Source of the DNA: CAWIDU01 sp963835055
Lineage (GTDB): Bacteria; Patescibacteriota; Saccharimonadia; Saccharimonadales; UBA4665
Direction: 5' to 3'
DNA: 64,000 bases
NCBI GenBank assembly: GCA_963835055.1
Contig: CAWIDU010000001.1
Location: 372,001-436,000, forward strand
The notes under the pieces were generated by a model. The model had not been told where the DNA came from. It saw only the letters and a list, made by a program, of their open reading frames with translations, and made no database searches. The position numbers were made by a program, and so were the translations under genes. Below, piece after piece: positions 63,883-64,000 of this stretch (position 1 is its first letter; the number at the start of each line of letters is the position of its first letter).

Positions 63883-64000
63883 TTATTTCAAATTCTTTGA
63901 ATAACCGGCCAGGAAAGCCTCAATGAGCATCTCCTTTTTGCCGGCAGGGATCAGTCGCACAATACTCAATAAATCTTTGCCGGTACCGACGAGTAAAGTC
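63883..64000 (-). CDS. fmt: Methionyl-tRNA formyltransferase, C-terminal end (partial)
   Basis: A minus-strand frame enters from the right edge and stops at TAA 63885-63883. The visible 39 residues include LSIVRLIPAGKKEMLIEAFL and GYSKNLK, matching the end of Fmt, where a PAGKK-M segment precedes the final FL-x-GY helix. Fmt formylates initiator Met-tRNA, so it belongs functionally with infB nearby, but it is on the opposite strand and converges on the DUF5663 gene 6 nt away. Confidence 0.72.
   Translation of the reverse strand, partial: TLLVGTGKDLLSIVRLIPAGKKEMLIEAFLAGYSKNLK

Overview
The window looks like chromosomal DNA of a Candidatus Saccharibacteria (TM7, Patescibacteria/CPR) member. 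The evidence is a TM7-like 16S rRNA at 17857-19370 and a set of genes typical of that group: a VirD4/TraG-like ATPase, a DUF11 surface protein, a DUF5663 protein and very long repeat-built surface proteins. UGA is a normal stop codon here (the intact gene at 20415-21233 ends in TGA), so this is not the recoded Absconditabacteria/Gracilibacteria code.

Layout. 1-720: edge of a gene and a cluster of tiny minus-strand ORFs. 774-3508: a pterin dehydratase-RNase HI fusion, RNase P RNA, a YkgJ-type cysteine cluster protein, and infC-rpmI-rplT. 3521-5059: comM. 5458-12324: small unknown genes, a candidate structured RNA, the TraG/VirD4-like ATPase, and a convergent pair of envelope genes. 12494-17157: gyrB-gyrA, both interrupted by single-base indels. 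17654-19590: a 16S rRNA unit with its own promoter, processing stem and terminator. 20005-20232: tRNA-Ala and tRNA-Ile on the opposite strand with their own promoter. 20415-50582: one anchored protein plus three giant proteins of 2610, 2997 and 4014 aa. 50642-54311: a 23S-5S unit with its own promoter, processing stem and terminator. 54437-60089: Nudix, KGG-type, ROK kinase, HExxH peptidase, pilin-like and unknown genes. 60215-63190: rpsA and infB, both broken by many indels. 63257-64000: a DUF5663 protein and the 3' end of fmt.

The most unusual part is the 30-kb surface-protein locus sitting between separated 16S and 23S genes. The three giant proteins are assembled from predicted beta-propellers whose blade counts can be read directly. 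Two paralogs each carry 21 blades with a CxDxDC signature that fall into three sets of seven. Each of the three proteins has one LVIVD propeller of exactly seven blades. Proteins 2 and 3 carry two Kelch-like propellers each, of exactly six blades. Collagen-like Gly-X-Y stalks, a beta-roll of about 28 repeats, FN3/CBM-like modules and a shared C-terminal domain complete them. Two have an N-terminal membrane anchor and the third a signal peptide. I infer an adhesive or host-contact apparatus of an episymbiont; the sequence shows architecture, not ligand.

Gene expression signals are readable. Many first genes have a -10 box only 6-8 nt before ATG, implying leaderless mRNAs, while internal genes use Shine-Dalgarno sites and the 16S keeps its anti-SD. 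infC appears to start at AUA. The indel-riddled gyrA, rpsA and infB are most simply uncorrected sequencing or assembly errors in what should be essential single-copy genes, since 27 kb of giant ORFs nearby have none.
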